From NCBI GenBank assembly GCA_002336855.1, contig DDEV01000008.1, forward strand, positions 32,256-96,255: 64,000 nucleotides of DNA, given 5' to 3'. Positions 36,682 through 45,974 of this stretch are shown here, in pieces; position 1 is the first letter of the stretch, and every line of letters begins with the position of its first letter. The translations under genes were made by a program, and so were the position numbers. A model generated the notes under the pieces. The model ran no database searches and was not told the origin of the DNA. It was given only the letters and a program-made list of their open reading frames with translations. Source of the DNA: Leucobacter sp. UBA1945. GTDB taxonomy: Bacteria > Actinomycetota > Actinomycetes > Actinomycetales > Microbacteriaceae.

Positions 36682-37065
36682 TTGATTTTCGGCATCGGGG
36701 TAGACACGGTCGATATTGGGCGCTTCGAGCGCTCGCTCGACCGTACCCCGAAGCTTCGCGAGCGGCTCTTCACCGAGCGCGAGCGCGAACTGCCGGTGTC
36801 ATCGCTCGCTGCGCGTTTCGCCGCGAAAGAGGCGTTGATCAAGGCGCTCGGTGATTCGCACGGTCTCGCGTGGCACGACATGGAAGTGTTTCGCGGCGAG
36901 GATCGCGCCCCGTCGTTTGCCCAAACCGAACCGCTGTTGCGCGAGCTGCAGCGGCTTGGTGCCGGACGCACGCATCTGTCGATGACCCATGACGCGGGTG
37001 TCGCTACCGCGTTCGTTATTGTGGAATCAGCGGGGGCACTTGCGGCGAACGGAGACGACAGATGA
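36682..37065 (+). CDS. acpS: Holo-[acyl-carrier-protein] synthase
   Basis: About 127 residues from TTG 36682, five bases after the glmS stop. FGIGVDTVDIGRFER carries the metal-binding aspartate, and ARFAAKEALIKALG carries the conserved glutamate and lysine of AcpS. It transfers 4'-phosphopantetheine from CoA to acyl carrier protein. No ATG fits, and a TTG start gives the normal N-terminus. The stop overlaps the alr start as ATGA. Confidence 0.92.
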   Translation: MIFGIGVDTVDIGRFERSLDRTPKLRERLFTERERELPVSSLAARFAAKEALIKALGDSHGLAWHDMEVFRGEDRAPSFAQTEPLLRELQRLGAGRTHLSMTHDAGVATAFVIVESAGALAANGDDR

Positions 37066-38735
37066 GCGCCGAACCGATGCGGGTGGCCGAGATTTCGTTG
37101 CCCGCGATCAGGCAGAACGTGCGGCACCTGCGCGAGCTCACCGGCGTCAACGTGATCGCCGTGATGAAAGCAAATGCGTACGGGCACGGCGCGCCGCTGG
37201 TTGCGCGCGCCGCTATTGACGCCGGTGCGAAGATGCTCGGTGTCGCCGACATCGACGAAGCGATCGCGCTGCGAGACAGCGGCATCGATGCCCCGATTCT
37301 GTGCTGGCTGATCGGAGCGCACGCAGACTTCGAGGCGTCGGTCGAGCGCGGCGTCGAGATAGGGGTGAGCCGCCCAGAACACCTCGAGCGGCTCGCCAGC
37401 GCGGCGAAGGCTCTCGGGCGCGCGGCGACCGTGCAGCTGAAGGTCGATACCGGGCTGAGCCGCAACGGGGCCAGCTCTGCCGACTGGCGGCAGCTCTTCT
37501 CTCGCGCGATCGAGCTCGAGCGAGCGGGCCTGCTGCACATTCGCGGTGTCTTCAGCCACCTCTCGAACGCCGGCGAGGCGGCCGACGCCGAGCAGGGGGC
37601 TCGCCTCGATGCGGCGGTGTCGTTGCTGCGCGAGCTCGGTTGCGAGCCCGAGCTGATTCACCTGGCGGCCTCTGAGGCGGCGCTGACCCGCCCGAGCCTG
37701 CACTACAACACCGTGCGCGTTGGCATGGCGATGTACGGGCTCAGCTCGTTCACCGACCGCACCTCGGCCGACTTCGGCCTGAAGCCCGTGATGACGCTGA
37801 AGACCGAACTCATCGGGCTGCGCCACGCGGTTGCCGGAACCGGCGTCTCTTACGAATACATCCACGTGGCCGAGCGCGACACCCTGCTCGGCCTGATTCC
37901 GTTCGGATACGCCGATGGTCTGCCCCGAGGGCTGAGCGGCACCGGTACGACGGTGCAGGTGCACGGCGTTGCCTGCCCGATCGTTGGTCGCATCGCGATG
38001 GATCAGTGCGTGATCGACCTCGGCGAGCTTGTCGCGCGCGGCATCGAAGCGCAGCTCGGCGACGAGGTGGTGCTCTTCGGCGACCCCTCGCTCGGCTTGC
38101 CTCCCGTCGAAGCCTGGGCCCAGGCAATCGGCACGATCAATTACGAAATCGTCGCGGGCATCGGTAGTCGCGTTACACGCATCGGGGTCGAGGATCACGC
38201 ACAGCCTGGGGCGGTCGAGCCTCAGGGCGCGCCGACGCACAAGCTGCAGGTCGCCGACCCAGACGCGATGCACGAGCTCGGGATTCGGCTCGGGCGCAGC
38301 TTCTCTGCCGGCGACCTCGTGATTCTGACCGGCCCGCTCGGTGCGGGCAAGACGACGCTGAGTCGCGGCATCGGTGAGGGCCTCGGCGTGCGCGGCCCCG
38401 TCACTAGCCCGACGTTCGTGCTCGCACGCACGCACCCATCGCTTGTCGGCGGTGCGCCGCTCGTGCACGTCGACGCGTACCGTCTGGCAGATGCGGCTGA
38501 GCTCGACGACCTCGACCTCGATTTCGAGGGATCGGTGGTCATCGCAGAGTGGGGCGCCGGCCTCGTCGAAGAGCGAGGCAGCTGGATCGAAATCGTCATC
38601 GAACGCCCGACCGGTGGTGCCACTGCGCCTTCAGCAGACGCGGACCTCGACGAGAACGACCCCGACGAGACCATCGAGCCGCGCACGGTGACGATCACGG
38701 GCTACGGCCCCCGCTACAGAAACGGTGTGCTGTAA
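37062..38735 (+). CDS. alr-tsaE: Alanine racemase fused to TsaE (tRNA t6A ATPase subunit)
   Basis: 557 residues in one frame. Residues about 1-380 are alanine racemase: PLP Lys36 in VMKANAYGHG, the catalytic tyrosine region GTGVSYEYIHVA, and GRIAMDQCVIDL. Residues about 395-557 are TsaE: Walker A GPLGAGKTTLSRG at about 424, SPTFVLARTHP, HVDAYRL and IAEWGAG. The tail of about 35 residues is acidic. Alr feeds D-alanine to peptidoglycan, and TsaE is the ATPase of t6A tRNA modification with TsaB and TsaD, both encoded just downstream. No frameshift is seen at the join. Confidence 0.94.
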   Translation: MSAEPMRVAEISLPAIRQNVRHLRELTGVNVIAVMKANAYGHGAPLVARAAIDAGAKMLGVADIDEAIALRDSGIDAPILCWLIGAHADFEASVERGVEIGVSRPEHLERLASAAKALGRAATVQLKVDTGLSRNGASSADWRQLFSRAIELERAGLLHIRGVFSHLSNAGEAADAEQGARLDAAVSLLRELGCEPELIHLAASEAALTRPSLHYNTVRVGMAMYGLSSFTDRTSADFGLKPVMTLKTELIGLRHAVAGTGVSYEYIHVAERDTLLGLIPFGYADGLPRGLSGTGTTVQVHGVACPIVGRIAMDQCVIDLGELVARGIEAQLGDEVVLFGDPSLGLPPVEAWAQAIGTINYEIVAGIGSRVTRIGVEDHAQPGAVEPQGAPTHKLQVADPDAMHELGIRLGRSFSAGDLVILTGPLGAGKTTLSRGIGEGLGVRGPVTSPTFVLARTHPSLVGGAPLVHVDAYRLADAAELDDLDLDFEGSVVIAEWGAGLVEERGSWIEIVIERPTGGATAPSADADLDENDPDETIEPRTVTITGYGPRYRNGVL

Positions 38736-39424
38736 TGCTTACTCTCGCGGCCGAGACACTCGCCGAGAGCCCACGGGAGCGCGTGATCGCCGTGCCCGAG
38801 CTCGGGGATCACGTGCTGCTCGCCGTAGACACCGCGATGGGCACGAGCATCGCGCTCGGTCACGCCGGTCTCGTTCACGAGGTGTCGAGCGATGATTCGC
38901 GCGGTCATGCCGAAGCGATCGGCGGGCTGCTTGCGCGGGTATTCAAGATCGCGGATGTCTCGCCGGCCGACGTCACCGGCGTTGTTGCGGGCATCGGGCC
39001 TGGCCCGTTCACCGGGCTTCGCGTCGGCATAGCTGCTGCGCACGCGTTCGCCGTCGGCCGAGGCGTGCCGCTGCTGCCCGTGCAGGGGCACGGGGCTGTC
39101 GCGCTGGCGATGCTCGAGAGCGGATCTGCCCCGGAGCTGCGGGTCGTGCAAGACGCGAAGCGGCGCGAACTCTTCGTGACCGAATACGACGGCTACACCT
39201 GGGCGAGCCTGCCGCAGCGAATCGCTGACCCGCGACTCGAGCAGCGCGAGGCACTCGTGGCTGCACCTGGCGATGTCTGGCCCGAACGAATTCCAGCGGC
39301 TCGTCTCGTGCAGCTTGCGGCTCGCCGCCTCGTCTCTTCGGTTGCTTTCGAAGAGGATCGCGCGCTCTACTTGCGCGCACCAGACGTGAAGCCCGCTGCA
39401 GCGGTGAAGCGGGTCTCGGTATGA
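38735..39424 (+). CDS. tsaB: tRNA threonylcarbamoyladenosine biosynthesis protein TsaB
   Basis: About 229 residues, with its ATG overlapping the previous stop (TAATG). Family blocks are LLAVDTAMGTSIALG, RGHAEAIGGLL and GIGPGPFTGLRVGIAAA. TsaB is the scaffold that binds TsaD and TsaE. The first 25 residues, before LLAVDTA, are extra compared with E. coli TsaB. Confidence 0.93.
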   Translation: MLTLAAETLAESPRERVIAVPELGDHVLLAVDTAMGTSIALGHAGLVHEVSSDDSRGHAEAIGGLLARVFKIADVSPADVTGVVAGIGPGPFTGLRVGIAAAHAFAVGRGVPLLPVQGHGAVALAMLESGSAPELRVVQDAKRRELFVTEYDGYTWASLPQRIADPRLEQREALVAAPGDVWPERIPAARLVQLAARRLVSSVAFEEDRALYLRAPDVKPAAAVKRVSV

Positions 39425-39993
39425 GTGGTGGAGTGAGCGACGGGGCGCTTTCAGAAGCTGCGGGACTGGCTGGGCCTGGCGGGAGCAGCCGCAAAGCGGC
39501 TGCGGATGGATCGTCCCGCAGTTCTGAAAGCGCCCCGTCGCTCGCGTTACGAGCCGCAACCGAGGCCGACCTCGACGCGATCTGGGCGATCGAGAGCGCG
39601 GTGTTCGGTGCCGAGGCGTGGAGTCGCGACCTCATGCGCGACGAACTCAACGCCGATCTTCGGTGTTATCTTGTGCTGGTCGACGAGGCCGGAGCGATCG
39701 TCGGCTATGGCGGACTGCTTGCGGTCGGAACAGAGGGCGACATTCAGACGATCGCACTGTCGCCCGAGACCCGCGGGGCGGGGCAGGGCAGAAGACTGAT
39801 GAATGCCTTGCTCGATGCTGCCGATGAGCGGGGCGTGAACGAGGTGTTTCTCGAGGTGCGCGCCGACAATCCCGTGGCCAGAACGCTCTACGCATCGCTC
39901 GGCTTCGAAGAGATCGGCATTCGGCCGCGCTATTACCAGCCAGAAGGCGTTGACGCCGTCGTGAACAAACTGCAGATGGAGAATCGCCGATGA
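39421..39993 (+). CDS. rimI: N-acetyltransferase RimI with a low-complexity N-terminal insert
   Basis: 190 residues. The GNAT domain starts at about residue 42 ([18 protein letters not shown]) and has the acetyl-CoA loop [14 protein letters not shown] and the C-terminal [19 protein letters not shown]. RimI acetylates the N-terminus of ribosomal protein S18. Residues about 5-40 are Ser/Gly/Ala-rich and are encoded by a long inverted repeat (39435-39543), so the real domain is preceded by an inserted palindrome that keeps the frame open. ATG overlaps tsaB by 4 nt, and tsaD overlaps the stop. Confidence 0.92.
   Translation: MSGGVSDGALSEAAGLAGPGGSSRKAAADGSSRSSESAPSLALRAATEADLDAIWAIESAVFGAEAWSRDLMRDELNADLRCYLVLVDEAGAIVGYGGLLAVGTEGDIQTIALSPETRGAGQGRRLMNALLDAADERGVNEVFLEVRADNPVARTLYASLGFEEIGIRPRYYQPEGVDAVVNKLQMENRR
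39435..39543. repeat. Palindromic insert inside the rimI coding region
   Basis: Outer arms 39435-39466 and 39513-39543 are complementary over 31 bases, with one extra G in the left arm; the arms begin GAGCGACGGGGCGCTTTCAG. Inside lies a second perfect hairpin, GCAGCCGC (39485-39492), loop AAA, then GCGGCTGC (39496-39503). The length of 109 bp and the nested cruciform look like a palindromic mobile repeat that has landed in frame near a start codon. Confidence 0.8.
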
Positions 39994-41093
39994 GCCTTGG
40001 CGCAACCGCAGCCGAGCCCCTCGTGCTCGGCATCGAGACCAGCTGCGACGAGACCGGTGTGGGCATCGTGCGCGGGCGCACCCTGCTCGCGAATACCATC
40101 GCGTCTTCGATGGACGAGCACGCGAGGTATGGGGGAGTCGTGCCCGAGGTCGCGGCGCGCGCCCACCTCGAGGCGATGCACCCCACGCTCGAGCAGGCGA
40201 TCGCCGATGCTGGCGTTACTTTCGATGAGCTAGACGCGATCGCGGTCACCTGCGGCCCCGGGCTCGCTGGCGCGCTCATGGTCGGGGTTTCTGCCGCGAA
40301 AGCCCTCGCGGTGTCGCTCGGCAAGCCTCTCTACGCGGTGAATCACCTGGTGGGTCACGTCGGGGCGGACCTGCTGAGCGGCGAGGGGCTGCGAGGCGTT
40401 GCGGGCATCGACGGCGAGATCGGCGAACTCGAGCTGCCGACCGTCGCGCTGCTCGTATCTGGTGGGCACACTTCGCTGCTGCTCGTGCGCGATCTCGTCA
40501 GCGACGTTGAACTGCTCGGAGAAACCATCGACGATGCCGCGGGTGAGGCCTTCGACAAGGTCGCCCGCCTGCTCGGGCTGCCGTACCCCGGCGGGCCGCA
40601 GATCGACCGCATGGCAGCCGAGGGCGATCCCGACGCGATCCGGTTTCCGAGGGGGCTCTCAAAGCCGAAAGACCTCGAGCGGCACCGCTACGACTTTTCG
40701 TTCTCGGGCCTCAAAACCTCTGTCGCCCGCTGGGTGGAGCAGCGTCAGGACGCAGGCGAGCCGATACCGGTGGCAGACGTCGCGGCGAGCTTTCGCGAGG
40801 CCGTCGCCGACGTGCTGACTGCGAAGGCGCTCGCAGCCTGCGCCGACCTCGGTGTGCCGAGGCTGCTGCTCGGTGGTGGCGTCGCGGCAAACGCCCGCGT
40901 TCGAGAGCTGGCCGCCGAACGCTGCGCTGCGCAGGGCGTCGAGCTGCGCGTGCCGCCGCTTTCGCTCTGCACCGACAACGGTGCGATGATCGCGTCGCTC
41001 GGGGCGCAGCTTGTCGCGGCGGGCCATGCACCGTCGTCACTCGACTTCGGCGCCGACTCGACGCTCCCAGTCACCGAGGTGCAGGTGCGCTGA
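39990..41093 (+). CDS. tsaD: tRNA N6-adenosine threonylcarbamoyltransferase TsaD
   Basis: 367 residues. The metal-binding [41 protein letters not shown] and the PYPGGPQID and [11 protein letters not shown] blocks of the ASKHA fold are intact. TsaD transfers the threonylcarbamoyl group to A37 of ANN-decoding tRNAs. ATG overlaps the rimI stop. It is the last gene of this run and faces the M20 gene. Confidence 0.96.
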   Translation: MSLGATAAEPLVLGIETSCDETGVGIVRGRTLLANTIASSMDEHARYGGVVPEVAARAHLEAMHPTLEQAIADAGVTFDELDAIAVTCGPGLAGALMVGVSAAKALAVSLGKPLYAVNHLVGHVGADLLSGEGLRGVAGIDGEIGELELPTVALLVSGGHTSLLLVRDLVSDVELLGETIDDAAGEAFDKVARLLGLPYPGGPQIDRMAAEGDPDAIRFPRGLSKPKDLERHRYDFSFSGLKTSVARWVEQRQDAGEPIPVADVAASFREAVADVLTAKALAACADLGVPRLLLGGGVAANARVRELAAERCAAQGVELRVPPLSLCTDNGAMIASLGAQLVAAGHAPSSLDFGADSTLPVTEVQVR

Positions 41094-41117
41094 TCGGCGG
41101 TGCCTCGCCGCCTCGCG

Positions 41118-42311
41118 TTAAGACCGCCCGTTGGTCAGCAGCGCTATCGAGGCGAAAATGGCGATACCAACAGGGATCGCCGCCTCGTCGAGCACCAGGC
41201 CGCCCGTGTGCAGGCCGCTCTCACCGCTCTCGGGCCCCATGCATCCCAGCAGAAACATGGCTCCTGGCACGCTGCGCTGATAGTACGCGAAGTCTTCTGA
41301 TCCCATGTGCGGCCTTGCCATCTGAATGAAATCTTCTTCGCGTTCTAGGCACTGCGTGGCCGCGCGACGCACGATCGCCGTGCACGCATCATCGTTCACG
41401 ACGGGCGGGAAGCCTTCGGTGAGGTCGAGAATCGCCTCGGCTCCGGTCGATGCGGCGGCATGAGTGACGGCCAGCTCGATCCTCTTTCGAATCTCGAACT
41501 TGTCTTGCTCAGAAACGCACCGCACCATTCCGGTGATCACGCATTCGTCTGGGATCACGTTGATCGCGTCGCCGCCGTGAATAGACGCCAGCGTGATCGT
41601 TGCTACAGAGAACGGGTCGAGGGTGGCGGGGATCTGCGTGATCGCGGTCGCAAGCGCGGCTGCCGCCGTGACGGCGTTCACGCCCAACTGCGGCTCTGAG
41701 CTGTGCGCTGCGGCACCGCGCACCGTAATGCGAAACTCGTCGTCGGTTGCCGTTACCGCGCCCGTGCGGGTCGCGATGCTGCCAGTCGGCACACCGGGAG
41801 CCGCGTGCAGTGCGAAGATGCGTTCGACGGCCGGCTGATCCAGCGCCCCGTCTGCAACTACCCGTGCAGCGCCGCCGTTCGCTTCTTCACCCGGCTGAAA
41901 GACGAACACGATCGTGCCGACAAGCCTGTCGCGTATTGTGCTCAGCTGCGCTGCGAGCCCGAGCAGCACCCCAGAGTGCAGGTCGTGCCCACACGCGTGC
42001 ATGACCCCCGAGTGCTCTGAGGCGAACGGCAGACCGGTCTCTTCGCTGATGGGGAGCGCATCCATGTCGGCGCGAAACGCCGTCACCGGGCCGGGGCGAC
42101 CGGTCTCGAGCCGTGCCACGATTCCTGTACCTGCGAAGCCGGTGCGATAGGGCAATCCGATCTCATCGAGTCGCTCGCAAAGGTAGCGTGACGTCTCGTG
42201 CTCTTCGAAGCTCAGCTCAGGGAAGCGGTGAAGGTGGCGGCGTGCACGCATCGCCACCTTCACCGCTTCTGGAGCTGCCTCGAGCGCGACGCCGGAAGCA
42301 GCGTGGCTCAA
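41118..42311 (-). CDS. M20-family amidohydrolase (IAA-amino-acid / hippurate hydrolase type)
   Basis: About 397 residues from TTG 42311, which overlaps the stop of the upstream gene as TTGA. Motifs are RRHLHRFPELSFEEHET, AFRADMDALPI, MHACGHDLHSGVLLG with metal ligands, FQPGEEANGGA, and MGSEDFAYY near the C-terminus. The family splits N-acyl amino acids. A longer frame to 42494 lies wholly inside the neighbour and is not used. Coupling to an isochorismatase-type hydrolase suggests the pair processes one amide substrate. Confidence 0.9.
   Translation of the reverse strand: MSHAASGVALEAAPEAVKVAMRARRHLHRFPELSFEEHETSRYLCERLDEIGLPYRTGFAGTGIVARLETGRPGPVTAFRADMDALPISEETGLPFASEHSGVMHACGHDLHSGVLLGLAAQLSTIRDRLVGTIVFVFQPGEEANGGAARVVADGALDQPAVERIFALHAAPGVPTGSIATRTGAVTATDDEFRITVRGAAAHSSEPQLGVNAVTAAAALATAITQIPATLDPFSVATITLASIHGGDAINVIPDECVITGMVRCVSEQDKFEIRKRIELAVTHAAASTGAEAILDLTEGFPPVVNDDACTAIVRRAATQCLEREEDFIQMARPHMGSEDFAYYQRSVPGAMFLLGCMGPESGESGLHTGGLVLDEAAIPVGIAIFASIALLTNGRS
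42222..42269. repeat. 18-bp perfect inverted repeat inside the M20 gene start
   Basis: Arms 42222-42239 (GAAGCGGTGAAGGTGGCG) and 42252-42269 are exact complements, separated by 12 bases that themselves include GCGTGCACGC, a palindrome. It lies within codons about 15-30 of the M20 gene, just after its TTG start, and partly encodes the conserved RRHLHRF motif. In mRNA it would form a strong hairpin at the ribosome entry region. Confidence 0.75.
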
Positions 42312-43045
42312 CGCGCGGCGACCGTCTCGAGGCGGTCCAGCAACTCGGCTGTGGTCTCTGAGTTCGCGTAGATCTTGCGAATGCCCTGCAGCGCGTACTC
42401 GTGACGCTGCGGGCTCATGGCCCCCACGGCGTCTTCGACAAGGTCGACCTGGTAGCCGAGATCTGAGAGATCGCGCACCGAGGCGCTGATGCACTGGTCG
42501 GTGTAGAAGCCGACGACGATGACCTTCGTGACGCCGAGATTGCGCAGCACTCGATCGATATGGGTGCCGACGTGAATGCCCGAGCAGGTCTTCGTCAGCG
42601 AGACCTCGTCATCGAGCGGGGCGACGTCGGCGATGAACTCGGCGTGAGAGCTTCCGGGCGGGTAGAGCATGCCCGCCGACTTGTGCAGCGCGCCGGTGTC
42701 TTCGGCCCCGGGCAGGTACGACTGGATGCGCACGTGGATAGGCCGGATGCCGACCGCGCGACACTTGTCGAGTACGGCCTTGATGTTCTTGACGGTGGCT
42801 CGAGTGCCAGCCTCAATCGCGTCGAGCACCGGATCGAGAGCCTCAGAGTATGCTCCGACAGCAGAGAGTCCCTCTACCAGTGCGGGCTTCGTGATGCACT
42901 CCTGAATGTCGATGAGCACGAGCGCAGTGTCGCTCGGGTCAAGGGGAACCGGATTCGCATAGACGGTCGATCCGAGACCACCGTAGTAGGATTCGACGAA
43001 TGCGTTCACTTCTTCGGTGGTGGCGGGTGGTGCGACGTTGCTCAT
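42308..43045 (-). CDS. Isochorismatase-family (cysteine) hydrolase
   Basis: 245 residues. The triad is complete: Asp in LVLIDIQECI, Lys in SLTKTCSGIHVGT and Cys in YTDQCISASVRDL. The N-terminal 40 residues before the first strand are longer than in the 206-residue paralogue at 20.4 kb. It is translationally coupled to the M20 amidohydrolase. The substrate is unknown; N-carbamoyl or other amide hydrolysis is likely. Confidence 0.87.
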   Translation of the reverse strand: MSNVAPPATTEEVNAFVESYYGGLGSTVYANPVPLDPSDTALVLIDIQECITKPALVEGLSAVGAYSEALDPVLDAIEAGTRATVKNIKAVLDKCRAVGIRPIHVRIQSYLPGAEDTGALHKSAGMLYPPGSSHAEFIADVAPLDDEVSLTKTCSGIHVGTHIDRVLRNLGVTKVIVVGFYTDQCISASVRDLSDLGYQVDLVEDAVGAMSPQRHEYALQGIRKIYANSETTAELLDRLETVAAR

Positions 43046-43156
43046 GGGGCTTCTTTCTGATTTTTCCGAACGACAATGTTACGAAACGGTCACGGGACCG
43101 CATGTACGCGAGCGTATCGCATTGTCAGCGGCGGCCGCGAGGCCCCCGCTGAATAC

Positions 43157-43981
43157 TCAGAGAACGAAACGTTCGCGCATCGCGTCGATCGTCTGGGCGC
43201 TCAGACCGAGCCCGGCGCTGAAGTATCTTTCGATCGTTCCGTAGCGGGCGTCGATCTCTTCGAGTGTCGCATCGAGATAGCTGACGCGCACGCCGAACGC
43301 GTCGCGCATGAGGTCGGCATCGACGCCCTTTGCCTGTGCGCTCATGATGAGCGGTTCGAGCGTGGGCAGCAGATCATCATTGGTCTGCAGATAGTCGGCA
43401 TGAATCGTCTGCTCGTCTGCGCCGAGCAGCATCAGCAGCGCAGCGGCCGCCCAGCCGGTACGATCCTTTCCTGCAGTGCAGTGAAAGAGAGCCGCGCCTT
43501 CGCGACGCGGATCTGCGAGGCTCGTGAACAGTTCTCGATACGCTGCCGTCGCCGAGGGGAGGCGCACGAAGTCGCGGTATGACTCGGTGAGCATTTGCTG
43601 AATCGTGCCGGCGGCGAGCAACTCATTCATCGAGTCTGGTGCCGTGCGCAGTTTGCCGATCGTGGCCGCCACGCTCTCGCTGGCGTCGGCGAGCACGTCG
43701 AGAATCACGAGTCGCGCAGATTCGGGCAGGCGGTCGGGCTGAGTGTCACGCTCCTCCGAGGTGCGCAGGTCGTAGACCATGGCGATGCCGAGACTTGTGA
43801 AGTGCTGACCATCATCGTTGCTGAGGCTGGCGAGCGAAGCGGAACGGAAGACCTGACCGGGAGCGAAGACTCCGCCGTCGACGCCCAGGCCGCCGAGATC
43901 GCGCATGTTCGCTGCGGTGGCGAGGGCGATGCGGCGTTCGAGGGTCTTTGCTTGCGGCGAGTCTGGCAATGAATCGGGCAA
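43157..43981 (-). CDS. Tyrosine-protein phosphatase (dual-specificity-like, MptpB type)
   Basis: 274 residues from TTG 43981, with GGAG five bases upstream. The P-loop is FHCTAGKDRTGWAAA, matching the CX5R active site of the atypical bacterial family that includes Mycobacterium PtpB, and NMRDLGGLGVDGGVF is its usual N-terminal block. The general-acid role in this family lies in or near the loop. There is no signal peptide. The target is unknown. Confidence 0.88.
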   Translation of the reverse strand: MPDSLPDSPQAKTLERRIALATAANMRDLGGLGVDGGVFAPGQVFRSASLASLSNDDGQHFTSLGIAMVYDLRTSEERDTQPDRLPESARLVILDVLADASESVAATIGKLRTAPDSMNELLAAGTIQQMLTESYRDFVRLPSATAAYRELFTSLADPRREGAALFHCTAGKDRTGWAAAALLMLLGADEQTIHADYLQTNDDLLPTLEPLIMSAQAKGVDADLMRDAFGVRVSYLDATLEEIDARYGTIERYFSAGLGLSAQTIDAMRERFVL

Positions 43982-44092
43982 TGAAACTCCTTCGGGTGGC
44001 TCTGCTCTGCTACGAAACTATCAGTGACGTCTTGATCAAACCGGAGGCGCAATTCGTCGACGGCTGCACCGCGCACCGGGCAGAATGGACTG

Positions 44093-44908
44093 GTGATCGC
44101 AGAAACCTTTCATACCCCGCTCGCCATAGATCTGGTGGCGGTCGGAGTCGGCAGCCTGCAAGGGGCAATGTACGCCGCGGGTTTCAAGCGGATCGACCTG
44201 CTCGGTGTCGCCATCATTGGTATCGCGGTCGGTATCGGCGGCGGCTTTTTGCGCGACATCCTGCTGAATGTGTCGCCCGCCGCCTTCTCGAACAACCTTT
44301 ACCTCATAGTCGCGATCGGGGCCGCGTTCATCGGAATGCTACTGCCGAAGCTGTTGCGACGCGTTGACCCCGTGATCACGCTGCTCGACGCGCTCAGCGT
44401 CGGCATGTTCGCGGCAATCGGCACGACGAAGGCGCTGGCGCTCGGCCTGCCTGTAGCGCCAGCGCTGTTCATCGGTGCTCTCTCTGCGGTGGGTGGCGGT
44501 GTGGTGCGCGACGTCATTCTGAACATTCCCATCGCACTCATGCACGTGGGATCGCTCTATGCCGTCGCCGCCCTCGTGGGTGCGGCGGTGCTGTCTGTGC
44601 TGATCCTCGTCTTCAACGTGCCGGTCATGATCGCGGGCGTGGCCTGCGTCGTGGTGACGACCCTGCTGCGGTTGCTCGCGGTTCGGTTCGGTTGGAGCCT
44701 GCCCGAGCAGCGTGCGCTCAGCCGCCTGCAGCTGCGTCGCCAGCGACAGGTCGAGGCCGCGATCGAGGAGGCTCTGCACACCGGCCTGCTCACGGTGCCG
44801 ATCACCCTGCCGGGCGAAGACGCTGCCGACAGCCCGCATTCCGAGCCGAGGCATGGGCGTGACGACGACGGAACCCCCGGCGCCGCCGACGGTGCAAGTC
44901 AGAAGTAG
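44093..44908 (+). CDS. TRIC-family cation channel (UPF0126/YadS-like)
   Basis: 271 residues from GTG 44093. Two copies of the three-helix TRIC unit are visible, each with a glycine-rich turn: GIAVGIGGGFLRDILLN and GALSAVGGGVVRDVILN. The last 60 residues are hydrophilic, extend beyond the usual family end and are rich in acidic and glycine residues. Prokaryotic TRIC proteins are trimeric potassium-permeable channels. Confidence 0.87.
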   Translation: MIAETFHTPLAIDLVAVGVGSLQGAMYAAGFKRIDLLGVAIIGIAVGIGGGFLRDILLNVSPAAFSNNLYLIVAIGAAFIGMLLPKLLRRVDPVITLLDALSVGMFAAIGTTKALALGLPVAPALFIGALSAVGGGVVRDVILNIPIALMHVGSLYAVAALVGAAVLSVLILVFNVPVMIAGVACVVVTTLLRLLAVRFGWSLPEQRALSRLQLRRQRQVEAAIEEALHTGLLTVPITLPGEDAADSPHSEPRHGRDDDGTPGAADGASQK

Positions 44909-44911
44909 CCC

Positions 44912-45973
44912 TCAGAACAGTGTGGGCGCGACAGGCACCCCCGGGGCCTGAGTTGCTGCCTGGCGCACGGCGGCGGTAGGGATCAGGCGGTCCTCGTGCC
45001 TTCGCTCGAGCCCAAAGCGCTTGATGATCGGTCTGATGCGTGCCGCGAGCTCCATGCGGTATTGCTGCGGAGCTCGTGCGCTGGCCCCGGGGTAGAGCGC
45101 GCGATACGCGGGCACGAGGTCGGGGTGCTCGCGGTCGAGCCACTCGAAGAACCAGGGCTTCACGTGCGAGCGCAGGTGCAGCGGCCCATACATCACCGAG
45201 CTCGCGCCGGCTTCGCGAATGTCGTAGAGCAGCCTGGTCAGCTGCGGCACTGAGTCGGTCAGGTGGGGGAGCACGGGCATGAGAAAGACCTGTGGTGCGA
45301 ACCCCGCCTCGCGCGCCGCTGCGATCGTGTTGAGGCGCGCCCTCGTGCTCGGGGTGCCGGGCTCGACCGATTGCTGCAGCTCGTGGTCGGCGATCGCGAT
45401 CGACATGGCGAGCGAGACTTCGACTCGCTCGCGCAGCTCGGCAAGCTGCGCCAGGTCGCGCCGCAGCAGGGTGCCCTTGGTGAGAATCGAGAGCGGGGTG
45501 TTGCTTCGGCCGAGTGCGTCAATGATGCCGGGCATGAGCGCGTAGCGACCCTCTGCCCGTTGATACGGGTCGGTATTCGTGCCGAGCGCCACGTACTCGC
45601 CCTGCCAGCTGGGGCGAGTGAGCTCACGCGAGAGCACCTCTGCGACATTGACCTTCACGACAATCTGCGAGTCGAAGTCTCTGCCCGAGTCGAGATCGAG
45701 GTAGCGGTGCGAACCGCGGGCAAAGCAGTACACACAGGCGTGGGAGCAACCCCGGTACGGGTTGACCGTCCAGCTGAACGGCATCGATGAAGCGCCCGGC
45801 ACCTTGTTGAGCGCGCTCTTCGCGAGCACCTCGTGAAACACCATCCCCTTGAAGTCTGGCGATCTCACCGTGCGCAGGTGGCCAGGCATCGCCGCCATTT
45901 CGGCAAGGCCAAGGCCGGGCAATGCGCTCTGCCGCTCACGCGTTGCCGTGACGCTCTGCCCGCTCCATCTCAT
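44912..45973 (-). CDS. Rv2578c-family radical SAM protein
   Basis: About 353 residues from ATG 45973, which gives the MRW start shared with Mycobacterium Rv2578c. The cluster motif is CSHACVYCF (CX3CX2C), preceded by NPYRG. Conserved later blocks are GTNTDPYQRAEGRYALMPG and SILTKGTLLRRDL. Related to SplB-like enzymes but of unknown reaction. A 30-bp SOS-type palindrome ends one base before the start codon, so the transcript is probably leaderless and damage-induced. As I recall, Rv2578c is also in the LexA regulon, which fits. Confidence 0.9.
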   Translation of the reverse strand: MRWSGQSVTATRERQSALPGLGLAEMAAMPGHLRTVRSPDFKGMVFHEVLAKSALNKVPGASSMPFSWTVNPYRGCSHACVYCFARGSHRYLDLDSGRDFDSQIVVKVNVAEVLSRELTRPSWQGEYVALGTNTDPYQRAEGRYALMPGIIDALGRSNTPLSILTKGTLLRRDLAQLAELRERVEVSLAMSIAIADHELQQSVEPGTPSTRARLNTIAAAREAGFAPQVFLMPVLPHLTDSVPQLTRLLYDIREAGASSVMYGPLHLRSHVKPWFFEWLDREHPDLVPAYRALYPGASARAPQQYRMELAARIRPIIKRFGLERRHEDRLIPTAAVRQAATQAPGVPVAPTLF

Positions 45974-45974
45974 G

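Noticed and set aside
36363..38468. 701-codon minus-strand frame opposite glmS/acpS/alr
   Set aside because: It covers three well-supported genes on the other strand and has low-complexity, Arg-rich sequence.
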